The notes: generated from the letters alone by a model not told the origin. DNA of 37,760 nt from an uncultured Ruminococcus sp. (GCA_949283135.1 CASDRM010000041.1:1-37760), one strand, 5' to 3'. Numbered from the stretch's first letter, positions 18,256-26,055 are shown. Translations and numbers: made by a program.

Positions 18256-18669
18256 GTGCATAATTTGCAGGACAATGAGCGCGATAATGCGCAGAATTCT
18301 CAGAATTCTGCCGCGGCAAAGCCTAATAAGCATAAAAAGCTCAAACGCCGTACCAAGCGCCGCTCGCATATTGTTGATTTGATAAAGCTCGCTGCTTTCT
18401 CGGTTCTTCTTGTTTATTCTGTCGGAACGATAATCTCCACGCAGGCGGATATAGCGGAGCAGAAAGCGGCTGTAGAGAAGCTTCAGGACGAGATCGCCGA
18501 GACCAAGAGGGAAAACGACGAGTATCAGAGACTTCTCGGGAGCGACATACTGAACGGCGAGGCTGAGTACGGCGAGAATGAGGAAGACTATATGCTTTCC
18601 GCCGCTATCGAACGCGGATACGCCTACCCAAGGGAGATAAGGTTCTATCCGAAGAATCACATCGAGTGA
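18256..18669 (+). CDS. Septum formation initiator, DivIC/FtsB-like
   Basis: A 137-residue bitopic membrane protein: a polar N-terminus rich in Asn, Gln and basic residues, one membrane helix at about residues 48-66 (LIKLAAFSVLLVYSVGTII), then a heptad coiled coil (IAEQKAAVEKLQDEIAETKREN) and a short C-terminal globular tail. This is the DivIC/FtsB architecture, which links FtsL and the division glycosyltransferase/transpeptidase at the septum. The yabP-yabQ-divIC-yabR order is the same as in Bacillus. The start is a GTG at 18256, with AAGGAGG about 11 nt upstream, a longer than usual spacing. Confidence 0.87.
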   Translation: MHNLQDNERDNAQNSQNSAAAKPNKHKKLKRRTKRRSHIVDLIKLAAFSVLLVYSVGTIISTQADIAEQKAAVEKLQDEIAETKRENDEYQRLLGSDILNGEAEYGENEEDYMLSAAIERGYAYPREIRFYPKNHIE

Positions 18670-18702
18670 GAGATACCACGGGGAAAGTCGAAAATGTATT
18701 TA

Positions 18703-18790
18703 CAGGGTCAGACGGGGCTTTTGTAGCTGCTTGTCCCGGGGCGGAACCACCTTTGGCGGCGGAACCCTGCTTAGAGGCAAATCTGCCTCT
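18703..18790 (+). other. Possible structured leader between divIC and the S1-domain gene
   Basis: The 162-nt gap contains CAGGGT (18703-18708) that can pair with ACCCTG (18764-18769), a direct repeat GCGGAACC (18741-18748 and 18759-18766), and a perfect 7-bp hairpin AGAGGCA/TGCCTCT with a 4-nt loop (18773-18790). No U-run follows, so it is not a simple terminator. No known RNA family is recognised. Confidence 0.35.
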
Positions 18791-18831
18791 GTATACATAA
18801 TATATAGTCGAAAGAGGAAAAGAAAATTCAT

Positions 18832-19368
18832 ATGCAACTTGAGAAAGATAGCGTCATCGAGGGAAAGGTAACCGGAATACTGAAGTTTGGAGCGTTTGTC
18901 GATCTTGGCGAAGGCAAGAGCGGCATGGTACATATCTCGGAGATTTCAAACTCGTATGTGGACGATATCAACAATTTTTTGAAGGTTGGTCAGACCGTAA
19001 AGGTCAGGGTACTCTCCATAGCGGAGGACGGAAAGATAGCGCTTTCCATCAAAAAAGCCGAGCCGCCTGCTCAGAGGGAAAATAAGCCGAAAAAGGAAGG
19101 CGGGTTCCGCCAGGATAACAGAGCCTCCTTCCAAAGACAGGGCGACAAGGACTCGGCGCCCGTTCAGAGGCATTTTTCGCCCAAGAAGCCGGTGAAAAAG
19201 GAGCCTGTAAACATTGAGGAGCTTCAGTACGCCTACGAGCCGAGGGCGGTAGCCGTAAACGCCGGCTTTGAGGACATGCTCTCGAAGTTCAAGGCTTCCA
19301 GCGAGGACAGGATGTCCGACCTCAAGCGCAGCATGGATATCAAAAAGAGGGGCGGCCGCAGAAAGTAG
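18832..19368 (+). CDS. S1-domain RNA-binding protein, YabR-like
   Basis: A 178-residue cytosolic protein with one N-terminal S1/OB domain (residues 5-75: IEGKVTGILKFGAFVDLGEGKSGMVHISEIS, then KVGQTVKVRVLSIAEDGKIALSIK). The C-terminal half is basic, Gln/Lys/Arg-rich and looks disordered until a conserved-looking DMLSKFKASSEDRMSDLKRS tail. Its position after divIC matches yabR of B. subtilis. RNA or polysome binding is predicted from the domain; the target is unknown. A ribosome binding site (GAGGAAAAG) lies upstream of the ATG. Confidence 0.87.
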   Translation: MQLEKDSVIEGKVTGILKFGAFVDLGEGKSGMVHISEISNSYVDDINNFLKVGQTVKVRVLSIAEDGKIALSIKKAEPPAQRENKPKKEGGFRQDNRASFQRQGDKDSAPVQRHFSPKKPVKKEPVNIEELQYAYEPRAVAVNAGFEDMLSKFKASSEDRMSDLKRSMDIKKRGGRRK

Positions 19369-19391
19369 CCGCGAGCGTCCCTGACAGCCAG

Positions 19392-19419
19392 AAGCCGCAG
19401 AACAAAAGCCTGCGGCTTT
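19392..19419 (+). terminator. Weak terminator-like hairpin after the S1-domain gene
   Basis: AAGCCGCAG pairs perfectly with CTGCGGCTT across a 9-nt loop. Only three T residues follow, so termination would be partial at best. The next gene could be reached by read-through. Confidence 0.4.
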
Positions 19420-19493
19420 GAATATTACCGTCCTTCCCGGGGATTTGGCAGAGCGCCGGCAGGACGCAATTTCGGGCTTTTTCGGAGGAAAAG

Positions 19494-20201
19494 ATGTTAA
19501 AAAGGTTTGTACTTGTGATTTTTGCAGTTTTGTCGGTTTCGCTTCTTGCGAGCTGCGGCGAGCAGCTTCCAATTCCCGGCGAGGAGTATATCCTTGCGGC
19601 GAGAGAGGAATACGTCTCGCTTGATTCCGCCAGAGTCGACGTCAGAAATGACGACACCGGCGTTTCTGAGCAGATTTTTATTTTCAAGTACGATGAAAAG
19701 GGTCTTATGAGCTATTCATATATCGGCAGCTCTGAGGACACCTATCTTGCCCAGTACAACAACGGCTACGAGCAGTTCACCAACGAAAACGGAGAAATAA
19801 CCATGCTTTCCGTCTCCGACCCGTCGTTTACCGCCTATTCCAAGGATGTGCCCTACCCCTATGCGACCGAGGGACTTATACTATATTATAAGGACGCGGT
19901 CATCCCGGAGGAATCCTTTATCGCTTCCAATGAGGACGCCATCGAGGTCTGTCATGTGTATGACGTCGAAAAGCTCAGAAAGGTAAATAACGACGAAAAT
20001 ATCACCGGCTTTACGGTCAAGTATTATTTTGACGGCGAGGGCGAGTTCCTGTTCATGCAGGAAATAACCGACATGCTGGTTGATGGCGAGGAAAAGACAT
20101 ACAGCTACTCGATCTATATAACTGAGCGCAATTCGGTCGAAAAAGTGGTGAATGTCGTCGATAGCTCCGCGCTTGAAGGCATCGAGGACGACGTCATTTG
20201 A
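19494..20201 (+). CDS. Hypothetical lipoprotein
   Basis: A 235-residue exported protein with a signal peptide and a good lipobox LASC (Cys21). The mature part is acidic with alternating beta-type segments (for example EQIFIFKYDEKGLMSYSYIGS and GFTVKYYFDGEGEFLFMQEI). I recognise no catalytic motif. The beta-rich pattern and repeated aromatic strands suggest a small binding or scaffold domain resembling outer-leaflet lipoproteins of unknown function. GGAGG precedes the ATG. The gene ends at a hairpin terminator and stands alone between the yabP group and the ribosomal operon. Confidence 0.7.
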   Translation: MLKRFVLVIFAVLSVSLLASCGEQLPIPGEEYILAAREEYVSLDSARVDVRNDDTGVSEQIFIFKYDEKGLMSYSYIGSSEDTYLAQYNNGYEQFTNENGEITMLSVSDPSFTAYSKDVPYPYATEGLILYYKDAVIPEESFIASNEDAIEVCHVYDVEKLRKVNNDENITGFTVKYYFDGEGEFLFMQEITDMLVDGEEKTYSYSIYITERNSVEKVVNVVDSSALEGIEDDVI

Positions 20202-20214
20202 GAAGATCCCGTGC

Positions 20215-20253
20215 GGCAGGACGTGTTTTATTTTTGCGGCGTCCTGCCCTTTT
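20215..20253 (+). terminator. Intrinsic terminator after the hypothetical lipoprotein gene
   Basis: GGCAGGACG pairs perfectly with CGTCCTGCC across a 16-nt T-rich loop and is followed by CTTTT. It separates the lipoprotein gene from the ribosomal operon promoter. Confidence 0.65.
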
Positions 20254-20349
20254 GGTAAAATGAGCGCGCAGCCGGACTTATTGTGCAAAAATTACAATGC
20301 GGTGGCAAATTTATTCCTAAAATTCTACATCATAAAAAGTAAATAAAGC
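20254..20349. other. Gap upstream of the S10 promoter
   Basis: An A/T-rich stretch with no supported gene or RNA. It is the first part of the 499-nt region between the lipoprotein gene stop and rpsJ. The remainder is promoter and leader. Confidence 0.5.
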
Positions 20350-20378
20350 TTGCAAAACATATGCCGCGATGATATCAT
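20350..20378 (+). promoter_or_regulatory. Candidate sigma-A promoter of the S10-spc-alpha operon
   Basis: TTGCAA at 20350-20355, a 17-nt spacer, and TATCAT at 20373-20378. It is the best promoter match upstream of rpsJ and would start transcription near 20385, giving a leader of about 315 nt. Confidence 0.6.
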
Positions 20379-20384
20379 ATATCT

Positions 20385-20700
20385 TGCGTGACTGCGAAAG
20401 ATATGCGATGAAGCTGAAGGTTGCCGGCGGTTTGTCGGGTAATTTCAGCCGAGTATGTCCGATTTCAAACCGGGCGACTGTAATAACAACACGGTATGTG
20501 CTTTAGCATCTTGCGAACAGCGGGGGTGTGTCTCGCTGTGGCTAAGCGATATCAGCGGTGTTTCATGTCCTCCGAAAAACGAAAGTTTTTCGGTTTTTTT
20601 ATGAAGAGACTTGAAACGCACGGCGGCGTGTTAAAAACAGATGAGCTTAAAAAGCTCCGCCCTCCGGTTCAGTGTAAAAATTCTCAAGGAGGCGTTTTTA
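20385..20700 (+). promoter_or_regulatory. Structured leader of the S10 operon with attenuator
   Basis: Three ordered structures are visible. First, CGGTTTGTCGG (20428-20438) pairs with CCGA/CAAACCG (20459-20472), 11 bp with a 3-nt bulge. Second, GCTTTAGC (20500-20507) pairs with GCTAAGC (20541-20547), enclosing ACAGCG/CGCTGT (20517-20522 and 20534-20539). Third is a perfect intrinsic terminator at 20572-20600. Part of the first stem, GTTTGTCGG (20430-20438), could instead pair with the terminator's left arm at 8 of 9 positions, a possible antiterminator. This predicts transcriptional attenuation of the ribosomal operon, perhaps by an r-protein such as L4 as in E. coli; the effector is a guess. 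Confidence 0.6.
20572..20600 (+). terminator. Attenuator: intrinsic terminator inside the S10 leader
   Basis: CCGAAAAAC, tetraloop GAAA, GTTTTTCGG, then seven T residues: a textbook terminator. It lies 100 nt upstream of the rpsJ ATG and about 190 nt after the predicted start, where no coding gene ends, so it most likely acts as a regulatory attenuator. Confidence 0.85.
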
Positions 20701-21015
20701 ATGGCAGTCAATGAAAAAATCAGAATCAAGATCAAGGGCTATGAGCACACCAATGTTGACGCGGCGGCTGCGAAAATAGTAGAAGCTGCGAAGAGAAGCG
20801 GCGCTAAGGTCTCAGGACCCATCCCGCTCCCCACGGACAAGGAGATCGTAACCATTCTTCGTGCGGTTCATAAGTACAAGGACAGCCGCGAGCAGTTCGA
20901 GCTTAGAACCCACAAGAGACTGGTAGACGTTCTTCACCCCACAAACGACACTACTGCTGCTCTTCAGAATCTTGAGCTTCCTGCTGGTGTTGACATCGTA
21001 ATGGAGATCAAGTAA
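20701..21015 (+). CDS. rpsJ: 30S ribosomal protein S10 (uS10)
   Basis: First gene of the ribosomal run, 104 residues as in other bacteria. It sits in the 30S head and as NusE joins the antitermination complex with NusB. Seen: [15 protein letters not shown] at the N-terminus, SGPIPLPT, and [20 protein letters not shown]. The ATG at 20701 follows CAAGGAGG; an upstream extension to 20641 is not part of the protein. Confidence 0.98.
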   Translation: MAVNEKIRIKIKGYEHTNVDAAAAKIVEAAKRSGAKVSGPIPLPTDKEIVTILRAVHKYKDSREQFELRTHKRLVDVLHPTNDTTAALQNLELPAGVDIVMEIK

Positions 21016-21023
21016 TCTCCTAA

Positions 21024-21087
21024 GGAAATCGCGTTTTTGATTTCTCAGCGAAAGGTCACACGGACAGGTCATGTCGGTAAATCCGAC
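21024..21087 (+). other. Hairpins in the rpsJ-rplC gap
   Basis: The 97-nt gap contains GAAATC/GATTTC (21025-21030 with 21039-21044, T-rich loop) and GTCGG/CCGAC with loop TAAAT (21073-21087). They lie just upstream of the rplC ribosome binding site. No terminator U-run follows either. Confidence 0.35.
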
Positions 21088-21112
21088 CAATAACCAATAG
21101 GAGGAAAACAAA

Positions 21113-21748
21113 ATGAAGAAAGGTATCATCGGAAAGAAGATCGGTATGACCCAGATCTTCGACGAGACCGGCAAGGTAATTCCGGTATCGGTCATCGAGG
21201 CAGGCCCCTGCGTTGTAGTCCAGAAGAAGACCGCTGAAAACGACGGCTATGAGGCTGTCCAGCTCGGCTTCGGGGACGCTACCGCCAAGAGCCTCAAGAA
21301 GCCTCTTGCGGGTCACTTCAAGAAGGCGGACGTCGCCCTCAAGAAGACGCTCAAGGAATTCAGGCTTGAGGACATTTCCGGACTTAACGTAGGCGACATA
21401 ATCAAGGCTGACCTCTTCTCGGCAGGCGAGATAGTAGACGTCTGCGGAACGAGCAAAGGTAAGGGCTTCGCCGGAACCATCAAGCGCTGGAACAACCAGA
21501 GACTCAAGGAGACCCACGGTACGGGTCCTGTTCACCGCCACGCAGGCTCAATGGGCGCGTGCTCTTCCCCTTCAAGAATCTACAAGGGTAAGGGAATGCC
21601 CGGACACCTCGGCGCTGAAAGAGTCACCATCCAGAACCTTGAGGTCGTCAAGGTTGACGCAGAAAACAACCTTATCGCTGTAAAGGGCGCGATCCCCGGA
21701 CCTAAGAACGGAATCGTTACTATCTGCAACAGCGTTAAGAAGGCTTAG
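21113..21748 (+). CDS. rplC: 50S ribosomal protein L3 (uL3)
   Basis: A 211-residue early assembly protein near the 50S peptidyl-transferase region. Seen: [15 protein letters not shown] at the N-terminus, the central [27 protein letters not shown] loop that reaches toward the peptidyl transferase centre, and [24 protein letters not shown] precedes the ATG. It is separated from rpsJ by a 97-nt gap with hairpins, longer than usual in this operon. Confidence 0.98.
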   Translation: MKKGIIGKKIGMTQIFDETGKVIPVSVIEAGPCVVVQKKTAENDGYEAVQLGFGDATAKSLKKPLAGHFKKADVALKKTLKEFRLEDISGLNVGDIIKADLFSAGEIVDVCGTSKGKGFAGTIKRWNNQRLKETHGTGPVHRHAGSMGACSSPSRIYKGKGMPGHLGAERVTIQNLEVVKVDAENNLIAVKGAIPGPKNGIVTICNSVKKA

Positions 21749-21766
21749 TGGAAGGAGGAGTAACTA

Positions 21767-22390
21767 ATGTCTAAGGTTAATGTTTACGATGTTAAGGGCA
21801 ATGTAGTTGCTGACACTGAGCTCAATGATGCAATATGGGGAATCGAACCCAACGTTCCTGTCATGCACGCAATGGTAGTCAACTACCTCGCTAACCAGAG
21901 ACAGGGCACACAGTCCACTCTTACAAGAACCGAAGTATCCGGCGGCGGAAGAAAGCCCTGGAGGCAGAAGGGCACCGGCCATGCGAGACAGGGCTCGACA
22001 AGAGCTCCTCAGTGGGTTCACGGCGGTATAGCTCTGGGACCCAAGCCCCGCAGCTACAGGTTCACAATCAACAAGAAGGTAAGAAGGCTCGCAATGAAGT
22101 CCGCTCTTTCCTCAAAGCTCGCGGACAACAGCGTAGTTGTTCTTAACAACATCAGCTTCGATACTATCAAGACAAAGAATGTCGTTGAGATGCTCAAGGC
22201 TCTCGGCGCCGAGGGCAAGGCTCTCATAGTTATGCCCGCCGTCGACGAGAATGTCATCAAGAGCGCGAGAAACATCCCCGGCGTAAAGACCACCCTGGTC
22301 AGCACCCTGAATGTTTACGATGTACTCAACTGCGACAAGTTCATCGTAGTAACCGATGCCGTCGCTAAGATTGAGGAGGTATATTGCTAA
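21767..22390 (+). CDS. rplD: 50S ribosomal protein L4 (uL4)
   Basis: A 207-residue protein whose extended loop (GGGRKPWRQKGTGHARQGSTRAPQW) lines the peptide exit tunnel. In E. coli, L4 also represses and attenuates its own S10 operon through the leader RNA, which is relevant to the attenuator found upstream here; whether this L4 does so is unknown. GGAGG lies ahead of the ATG. The stop TAA overlaps the rplW ATG by one base. Confidence 0.98.
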   Translation: MSKVNVYDVKGNVVADTELNDAIWGIEPNVPVMHAMVVNYLANQRQGTQSTLTRTEVSGGGRKPWRQKGTGHARQGSTRAPQWVHGGIALGPKPRSYRFTINKKVRRLAMKSALSSKLADNSVVVLNNISFDTIKTKNVVEMLKALGAEGKALIVMPAVDENVIKSARNIPGVKTTLVSTLNVYDVLNCDKFIVVTDAVAKIEEVYC

Positions 22391-22686
22391 TGGTAAAGAC
22401 TGCTCAGGATATAATTCTCAAGCCGGTTATAACAGAAGCCTCCATGGAGGACTTGAGAGCCGGCAAATATACCTTCAAGGTCGCTCTCACCGCTAACAAG
22501 ATAGAGATCAAGGACGCTGTCGAGGAGATCTTCGGCGTCAAGGTCGCAAGCGTTCACACCATGAGAGTAAGAGGCCGCTTCCGCAGAATGGGAAGAAACG
22601 AAGGTACTACTCCAGCCTGGAAAAAGGCTATCGTTACCCTTGCCGAGGGCTCTAAGACCATCGCCTTCTTTGACGGCATGATCTGA
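22390..22686 (+). CDS. rplW: 50S ribosomal protein L23 (uL23)
   Basis: A 98-residue protein at the tunnel exit that docks SRP and trigger factor. Seen: DIILKPVITEASM, YTFKVALTANKIEIKDAVEEIFGVKV and the RGRFRRMGRNEG loop. The ATG at 22390 is chosen, overlapping the rplD stop (TAATG), with GAGGAGG 10 nt upstream; a TTG at 22384 is not needed. A 118-nt structured gap follows. Confidence 0.96.
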   Translation: MVKTAQDIILKPVITEASMEDLRAGKYTFKVALTANKIEIKDAVEEIFGVKVASVHTMRVRGRFRRMGRNEGTTPAWKKAIVTLAEGSKTIAFFDGMI

Positions 22687-22689
22687 TGA

Positions 22690-22775
22690 CTGCCTGCGGG
22701 CGTGTCCCGCACATTCCGGCAGGAAGCCGCAGAAAGATCTGCGGGTAAGTATGGGAAGCCAAAAGAAGCTTTCCC
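22690..22775 (+). other. Three successive hairpins in the rplW-rplB gap
   Basis: Outer CTGCC/GGCAG enclosing TGCGGG/CCCGCA (22691-22722), then CCGCAG/CTGCGG with loop AAAGAT (22727-22744), then GGGAA/TTCCC (22753-22775). They fill nearly the whole 118-nt gap between L23 and L2, genes that are usually only a few bases apart. No U-run follows any of them, so this is not a terminator. Possible roles are an autoregulatory site, an RNase processing site or a translation control element. Confidence 0.45.
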
Positions 22776-22804
22776 GCAAAACCTAACTAAGGAGTGAAAA
22801 ACAC

Positions 22805-23638
22805 ATGGCTATAAAGAGCTATAAGCCGACCTCAAACGGCCGCAGAGGTATGACAGTTACCGACTACAGCGGTTTGTCCAAGGTCGCACCTGAGAGAAGC
22901 CTTCTCGAGCCTATCAAGAAGACCTCCGGCAGGAACAGCTATGGCAGAATCACCGTTCGCCACCACGGCGGCGGAGTGAGAAGAAAATACCGTGTAATCG
23001 ACTTCAAGAGAAACAAGCTTGACATGAACGCGACCGTTCTCACCTTAGAGTACGATCCCAACCGTTCGGCTCACATCGCTCTTGTACAGTACGAGGACGG
23101 TGAGAAGAGATACATCCTTGCCCCCAACGGTCTCAAGGTCGGCGACACGATCTGCGCCGGCACCGGAGCCGACATCAAGCCGGGCAACGCTCTTCCCCTT
23201 ATCAACATCCCTGTTGGTACGTTCATCCACAACATCGAGCTTTATCCCGGTAAGGGCGCTCAGCTCGTAAGATCCGCAGGCAACATGGCACAGCTTATGG
23301 GTCGTGAGGGCAGCCAGGTACTGGTAAGACTTCCCTCTGGCGAGATGCGCTATGTTCCCTCCGAGTGCATGGCTACTATCGGACAGGTCGGAAACATCGA
23401 CCACGAGAACGTCCACCTCGGCAAGGCGGGAAGAAAGCGCCACATGGGCGTAAGACCTACAGTCCGCGGTTCTGTAATGAACCCCTGCGACCACCCTCAC
23501 GGCGGTGGTGAAGGAAGAGCTCCTATCGGTCGTCCTTCTCCTGTGACCCCCTGGGGCAAGCCTACGATGGGTTACAAGACCAGAGCCAAGCACAATCGTT
23601 CCGATAAGTTTATCGTAAAGCGCCGCAATGACAAGTAA
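22805..23638 (+). CDS. rplB: 50S ribosomal protein L2 (uL2)
   Basis: A 277-residue protein needed for subunit joining and peptidyl-transferase activity. Seen: [15 protein letters not shown], the [22 protein letters not shown] block, the SH3-like and OB-like central domains, and the C-terminal [32 protein letters not shown] segment including the conserved His of the HPHGGG motif. AAGGAG lies upstream of the ATG. Confidence 0.98.
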   Translation: MAIKSYKPTSNGRRGMTVTDYSGLSKVAPERSLLEPIKKTSGRNSYGRITVRHHGGGVRRKYRVIDFKRNKLDMNATVLTLEYDPNRSAHIALVQYEDGEKRYILAPNGLKVGDTICAGTGADIKPGNALPLINIPVGTFIHNIELYPGKGAQLVRSAGNMAQLMGREGSQVLVRLPSGEMRYVPSECMATIGQVGNIDHENVHLGKAGRKRHMGVRPTVRGSVMNPCDHPHGGGEGRAPIGRPSPVTPWGKPTMGYKTRAKHNRSDKFIVKRRNDK

Positions 23639-23659
23639 TTTGAAAGGAGGCAGATGAGT

Positions 23660-23941
23660 ATGGGTAGAAGCGTTAAGAAGGGACCATATGTACAGGAATC
23701 CCTTTACAAGAAAGTAATTGCCATGAACGAAACAGGCGAAAAGAAGGCTATAAAGACCTGGAGCCGCGCGTCGGTTATCTTCCCTGATTTCGTCGGTCAT
23801 ACATTTGCCGTCCACGACGGTCGCAAGCATGTTCCGGTATATGTCACCGAGGATATGGTAGGACACAGATTGGGTGAGTTCGCTCCGACGAGAACCTTCA
23901 AGGGTCATGCCGGCTCAAAGACATCCAACAACGGTAAGTAG
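23660..23941 (+). CDS. rpsS: 30S ribosomal protein S19 (uS19)
   Basis: A 93-residue protein of the 30S head that contacts S13. Seen: [58 protein letters not shown]-type core, and a short basic tail. The ATG at 23660 is preferred over one at 23654, because AGGAGG (ending 23650) is 9 nt from the former and 3 nt from the latter, and MGRS is the family's usual opening. Confidence 0.96.
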   Translation: MGRSVKKGPYVQESLYKKVIAMNETGEKKAIKTWSRASVIFPDFVGHTFAVHDGRKHVPVYVTEDMVGHRLGEFAPTRTFKGHAGSKTSNNGK

Positions 23942-23961
23942 GCCGAAAGGAGGAAATACAG

Positions 23962-24297
23962 ATGGAAGCAAGAGCAGTATTAAGAACTGCACGCATTGCT
24001 CCTCGCAAGGTTGAGATAGTCCTCAATCTTATAAGAGGAAAAGACCTGGAGATGGCGCTTGCAATCGTTAAGCACACTCCTAAGGCTGCCTGTGAGTATT
24101 TGGAAAAGCTCCTGGCTTCGGCTGCCGCAAACGCTGAGAACAATTTCAACATGGACAAGAAGAACCTCTATGTTGCCGAGTGCTTCGTTTGCCCGGGACC
24201 GGTTATGAAGAGAATCATGCCCAGAGCTAAGGGCAGAGCGTACAGAATCCTCAAGAGAACATCGCACATCACGGTAGTTCTCAAGGAGAAGGAATAA
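23962..24297 (+). CDS. rplV: 50S ribosomal protein L22 (uL22)
   Basis: A 111-residue protein whose beta-hairpin lines the exit tunnel, where macrolide-resistance changes arise in other bacteria. Seen: [25 protein letters not shown] at the N-terminus and [23 protein letters not shown] at the C-terminus. The hairpin sequence is typical with no insertion. AAAGGAGG precedes the ATG. Confidence 0.97.
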   Translation: MEARAVLRTARIAPRKVEIVLNLIRGKDLEMALAIVKHTPKAACEYLEKLLASAAANAENNFNMDKKNLYVAECFVCPGPVMKRIMPRAKGRAYRILKRTSHITVVLKEKE

Positions 24298-24317
24298 GTC
24301 GGAAGAGGAGGTAAACT

Positions 24318-25097
24318 ATGGGCCAAAAGGTAAACCCCCACGGACTTCGTGTGGGAATTATAAAGGACTGGGATTCCCGTTGGTTTGCAGATAAGAGCAC
24401 TTTCGGCGATACCCTTGTTGAAGATTACAACATTCGTAAGTTCATCAAGAAGAATCTGTATGCAGCAGGCGTCCCCAAGATTGAAATCGAGAGAACAGCA
24501 AATAAAGTCAGGATCAACATTCACTGCGCCAAGCCCGGTCAGGTTATCGGAAGAGGCGGCGAGGCTATAGAGAAGCTCAGAGCGGATGTTGAGAAGATGA
24601 TCGGCAAGCCGGTCAACCTCAATATCTTCGAGGTAAAGTCTCCTGACCTCAACGCTCAGCTGGTCGCTGAGAAGATAGCCGCCGACCTTGAGAACCGCGT
24701 GTCCTTCAGAAGGGCTATGAAGTCGGCTATCGGAAGAGCGATGAAGCTCGGCGCTAAGGGAATCAAGATCAAGGCGTCCGGCCGTCTGGGCGGAGCTGAG
24801 ATAGCAAGAAGCGAGAGCTACCACGAGGGTACTATCCCGCTTCAGACAATAAGAGCAGACATCGACTACGGCACGGCTGAGGCTGCCACCACCTACGGCA
24901 GAATCGGCGTAAAGGTATGGATCTACAAGGGCGAGATACTCAAGGGAGAGCTTCCCAAGACCGAGGAGAAGCCCGACAGAAGACCCCGCCGTCCCAGAAA
25001 CGGAGACGACAGACCTCGCCGCAGAGACGGTAACTTCGGCGGAAGAAATTCCAAGCCCCAGTACAACAGAGAAAACAGAGAAGGAGGTAATAAGTAA
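24318..25097 (+). CDS. rpsC: 30S ribosomal protein S3 (uS3) with Arg-rich C-terminal tail
   Basis: A 259-residue protein at the mRNA entry site with helicase-associated function. Seen: [24 protein letters not shown], the KH domain with [19 protein letters not shown] near residue 80, and the conserved C-terminal [21 protein letters not shown] block. About 45 residues beyond the usual end form an Arg/Asn/Asp/Gly-rich tail ([18 protein letters not shown] and on), likely disordered and RNA-binding. The stop TAA overlaps the rplP ATG by one base. Confidence 0.97.
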   Translation: MGQKVNPHGLRVGIIKDWDSRWFADKSTFGDTLVEDYNIRKFIKKNLYAAGVPKIEIERTANKVRINIHCAKPGQVIGRGGEAIEKLRADVEKMIGKPVNLNIFEVKSPDLNAQLVAEKIAADLENRVSFRRAMKSAIGRAMKLGAKGIKIKASGRLGGAEIARSESYHEGTIPLQTIRADIDYGTAEAATTYGRIGVKVWIYKGEILKGELPKTEEKPDRRPRRPRNGDDRPRRRDGNFGGRNSKPQYNRENREGGNK

Positions 25098-25528
25098 TGT
25101 TACTTCCAAAGAGAGTAAAGTATCGTAAGCAGCAGCGCGGACGCATGAAGGGCAGAGCTACAAGAGGCAACACGGTTGCATACGGAGAGTACGGTCTTCA
25201 GGCGCTTGAGCCGGCATGGATCACCTCGCAGCAGATCGAGGCCGCCCGTATCGCGATGACCCGTTACACCAAGCGTGGCGGTCAGGTATGGATAAAGATC
25301 TTCCCCGACAAGCCGGTAACCTCCAAGGCGCTCGGTACTCGTATGGGCTCCGGTAAAGGAACTCCCGACCACTGGGTCGCTGTAGTAAAGCCGGACAGAG
25401 TAATGTTCGAGATCGCCGGCGTAAGCGAGGATATCGCAAGAGAGGCAATGCGTCTTGCTATGCACAAGCTGCCTATCAAGTGCAAGTTCGTCAAAAAAGA
25501 AGCTTCGGAAACGGGTGGTGAGCAATAA
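25097..25528 (+). CDS. rplP: 50S ribosomal protein L16 (uL16)
   Basis: A 143-residue late assembly protein of the central protuberance near the A-site tRNA elbow. Seen: [18 protein letters not shown] at the N-terminus, [25 protein letters not shown], and [18 protein letters not shown]-type core. GGAGG lies just inside the end of rpsC. It overlaps the upstream and downstream genes by a single base each, a sign of tight translational coupling across rpsC-rplP-rpmC. Confidence 0.97.
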   Translation: MLLPKRVKYRKQQRGRMKGRATRGNTVAYGEYGLQALEPAWITSQQIEAARIAMTRYTKRGGQVWIKIFPDKPVTSKALGTRMGSGKGTPDHWVAVVKPDRVMFEIAGVSEDIAREAMRLAMHKLPIKCKFVKKEASETGGEQ

Positions 25529-25719
25529 TGAAAGCTAATGAAATCAAAGAAATGACTCTTGTAGAGCTCAACAACAAGCTGACTGACCTCAGAAAAGAGC
25601 TGTTTAACCTTCGTTTTCAGCATGCTGTAAACCAGCTTGACAACCCTATGAGGATTAAGGCTGTTAAGAAGGATATTGCTCGTGTAAAGACCTTCATTCG
25701 TGAACAAGAGTCCAAGTAA
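25528..25719 (+). CDS. rpmC: 50S ribosomal protein L29 (uL29)
   Basis: A 63-residue two-helix protein near the tunnel exit. Seen: [25 protein letters not shown] followed by the second helix [21 protein letters not shown]. The start ATG overlaps the rplP stop by one base. Its size is normal for the family. Confidence 0.96.
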   Translation: MKANEIKEMTLVELNNKLTDLRKELFNLRFQHAVNQLDNPMRIKAVKKDIARVKTFIREQESK

Positions 25720-25737
25720 TTGAGAGGAGGATTTACT

Positions 25738-25998
25738 GTGAGCGAAGTAAGAAAGCTTAGAAAGACAAGAGTGGGCAAGGTTGTATCCGACAAGATGGAT
25801 AAGACTATCGTAGTCGCGCTTGAGGACAACGTAATGCACCCCCTCTACAAGAAGATCATCAAGAAGACAGTTAAGTTCAAGGCTCATGACGAGCTCAACA
25901 CCGCCCATGTAGGCGACAGAGTTGAGATCATGGAGACCCGCCCCTTGTCCAAGGACAAGAGATGGCGTCTTGTCAGGGTCGTAGAGCAGGCTAAGTAA
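25738..25998 (+). CDS. rpsQ: 30S ribosomal protein S17 (uS17)
   Basis: An 86-residue OB-fold protein and primary 16S rRNA binder. Seen: [41 protein letters not shown], and [21 protein letters not shown]. The start is a GTG at 25738, with GAGGAGG upstream; an extension to 25720 would include the ribosome binding site and is rejected. Confidence 0.96.
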   Translation: MSEVRKLRKTRVGKVVSDKMDKTIVVALEDNVMHPLYKKIIKKTVKFKAHDELNTAHVGDRVEIMETRPLSKDKRWRLVRVVEQAK

Positions 25999-26055
25999 TA
26001 AGTAGGGTGAGCGGTAAAGCTCAGATTTCTTAAAAACTGAAAGGAGGAACTTGCT

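Noticed and set aside
18700-18933. A 77-codon minus-strand frame over the divIC to S1-gene gap
   Set aside because: No ribosome binding site, and it overlaps the start of the S1-domain gene; the gap is better explained as leader RNA.
20601-20714. A short plus-strand frame beginning ATGAAGAGACTT after the attenuator
   Set aside because: The ATG directly follows the terminator T-run with no ribosome binding site, and the frame runs into the rpsJ start; a leader peptide is not supported.
23045-23908. A 287-codon minus-strand frame opposite rplB and rpsS
   Set aside because: Shadow frame across two secure ribosomal protein genes.
24168-25109. A 313-codon minus-strand frame opposite rplV and rpsC
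   Set aside because: Shadow frame; Val/Leu/Ser-rich composition reflects the antisense of Lys/Arg/Asp-rich coding sequence.
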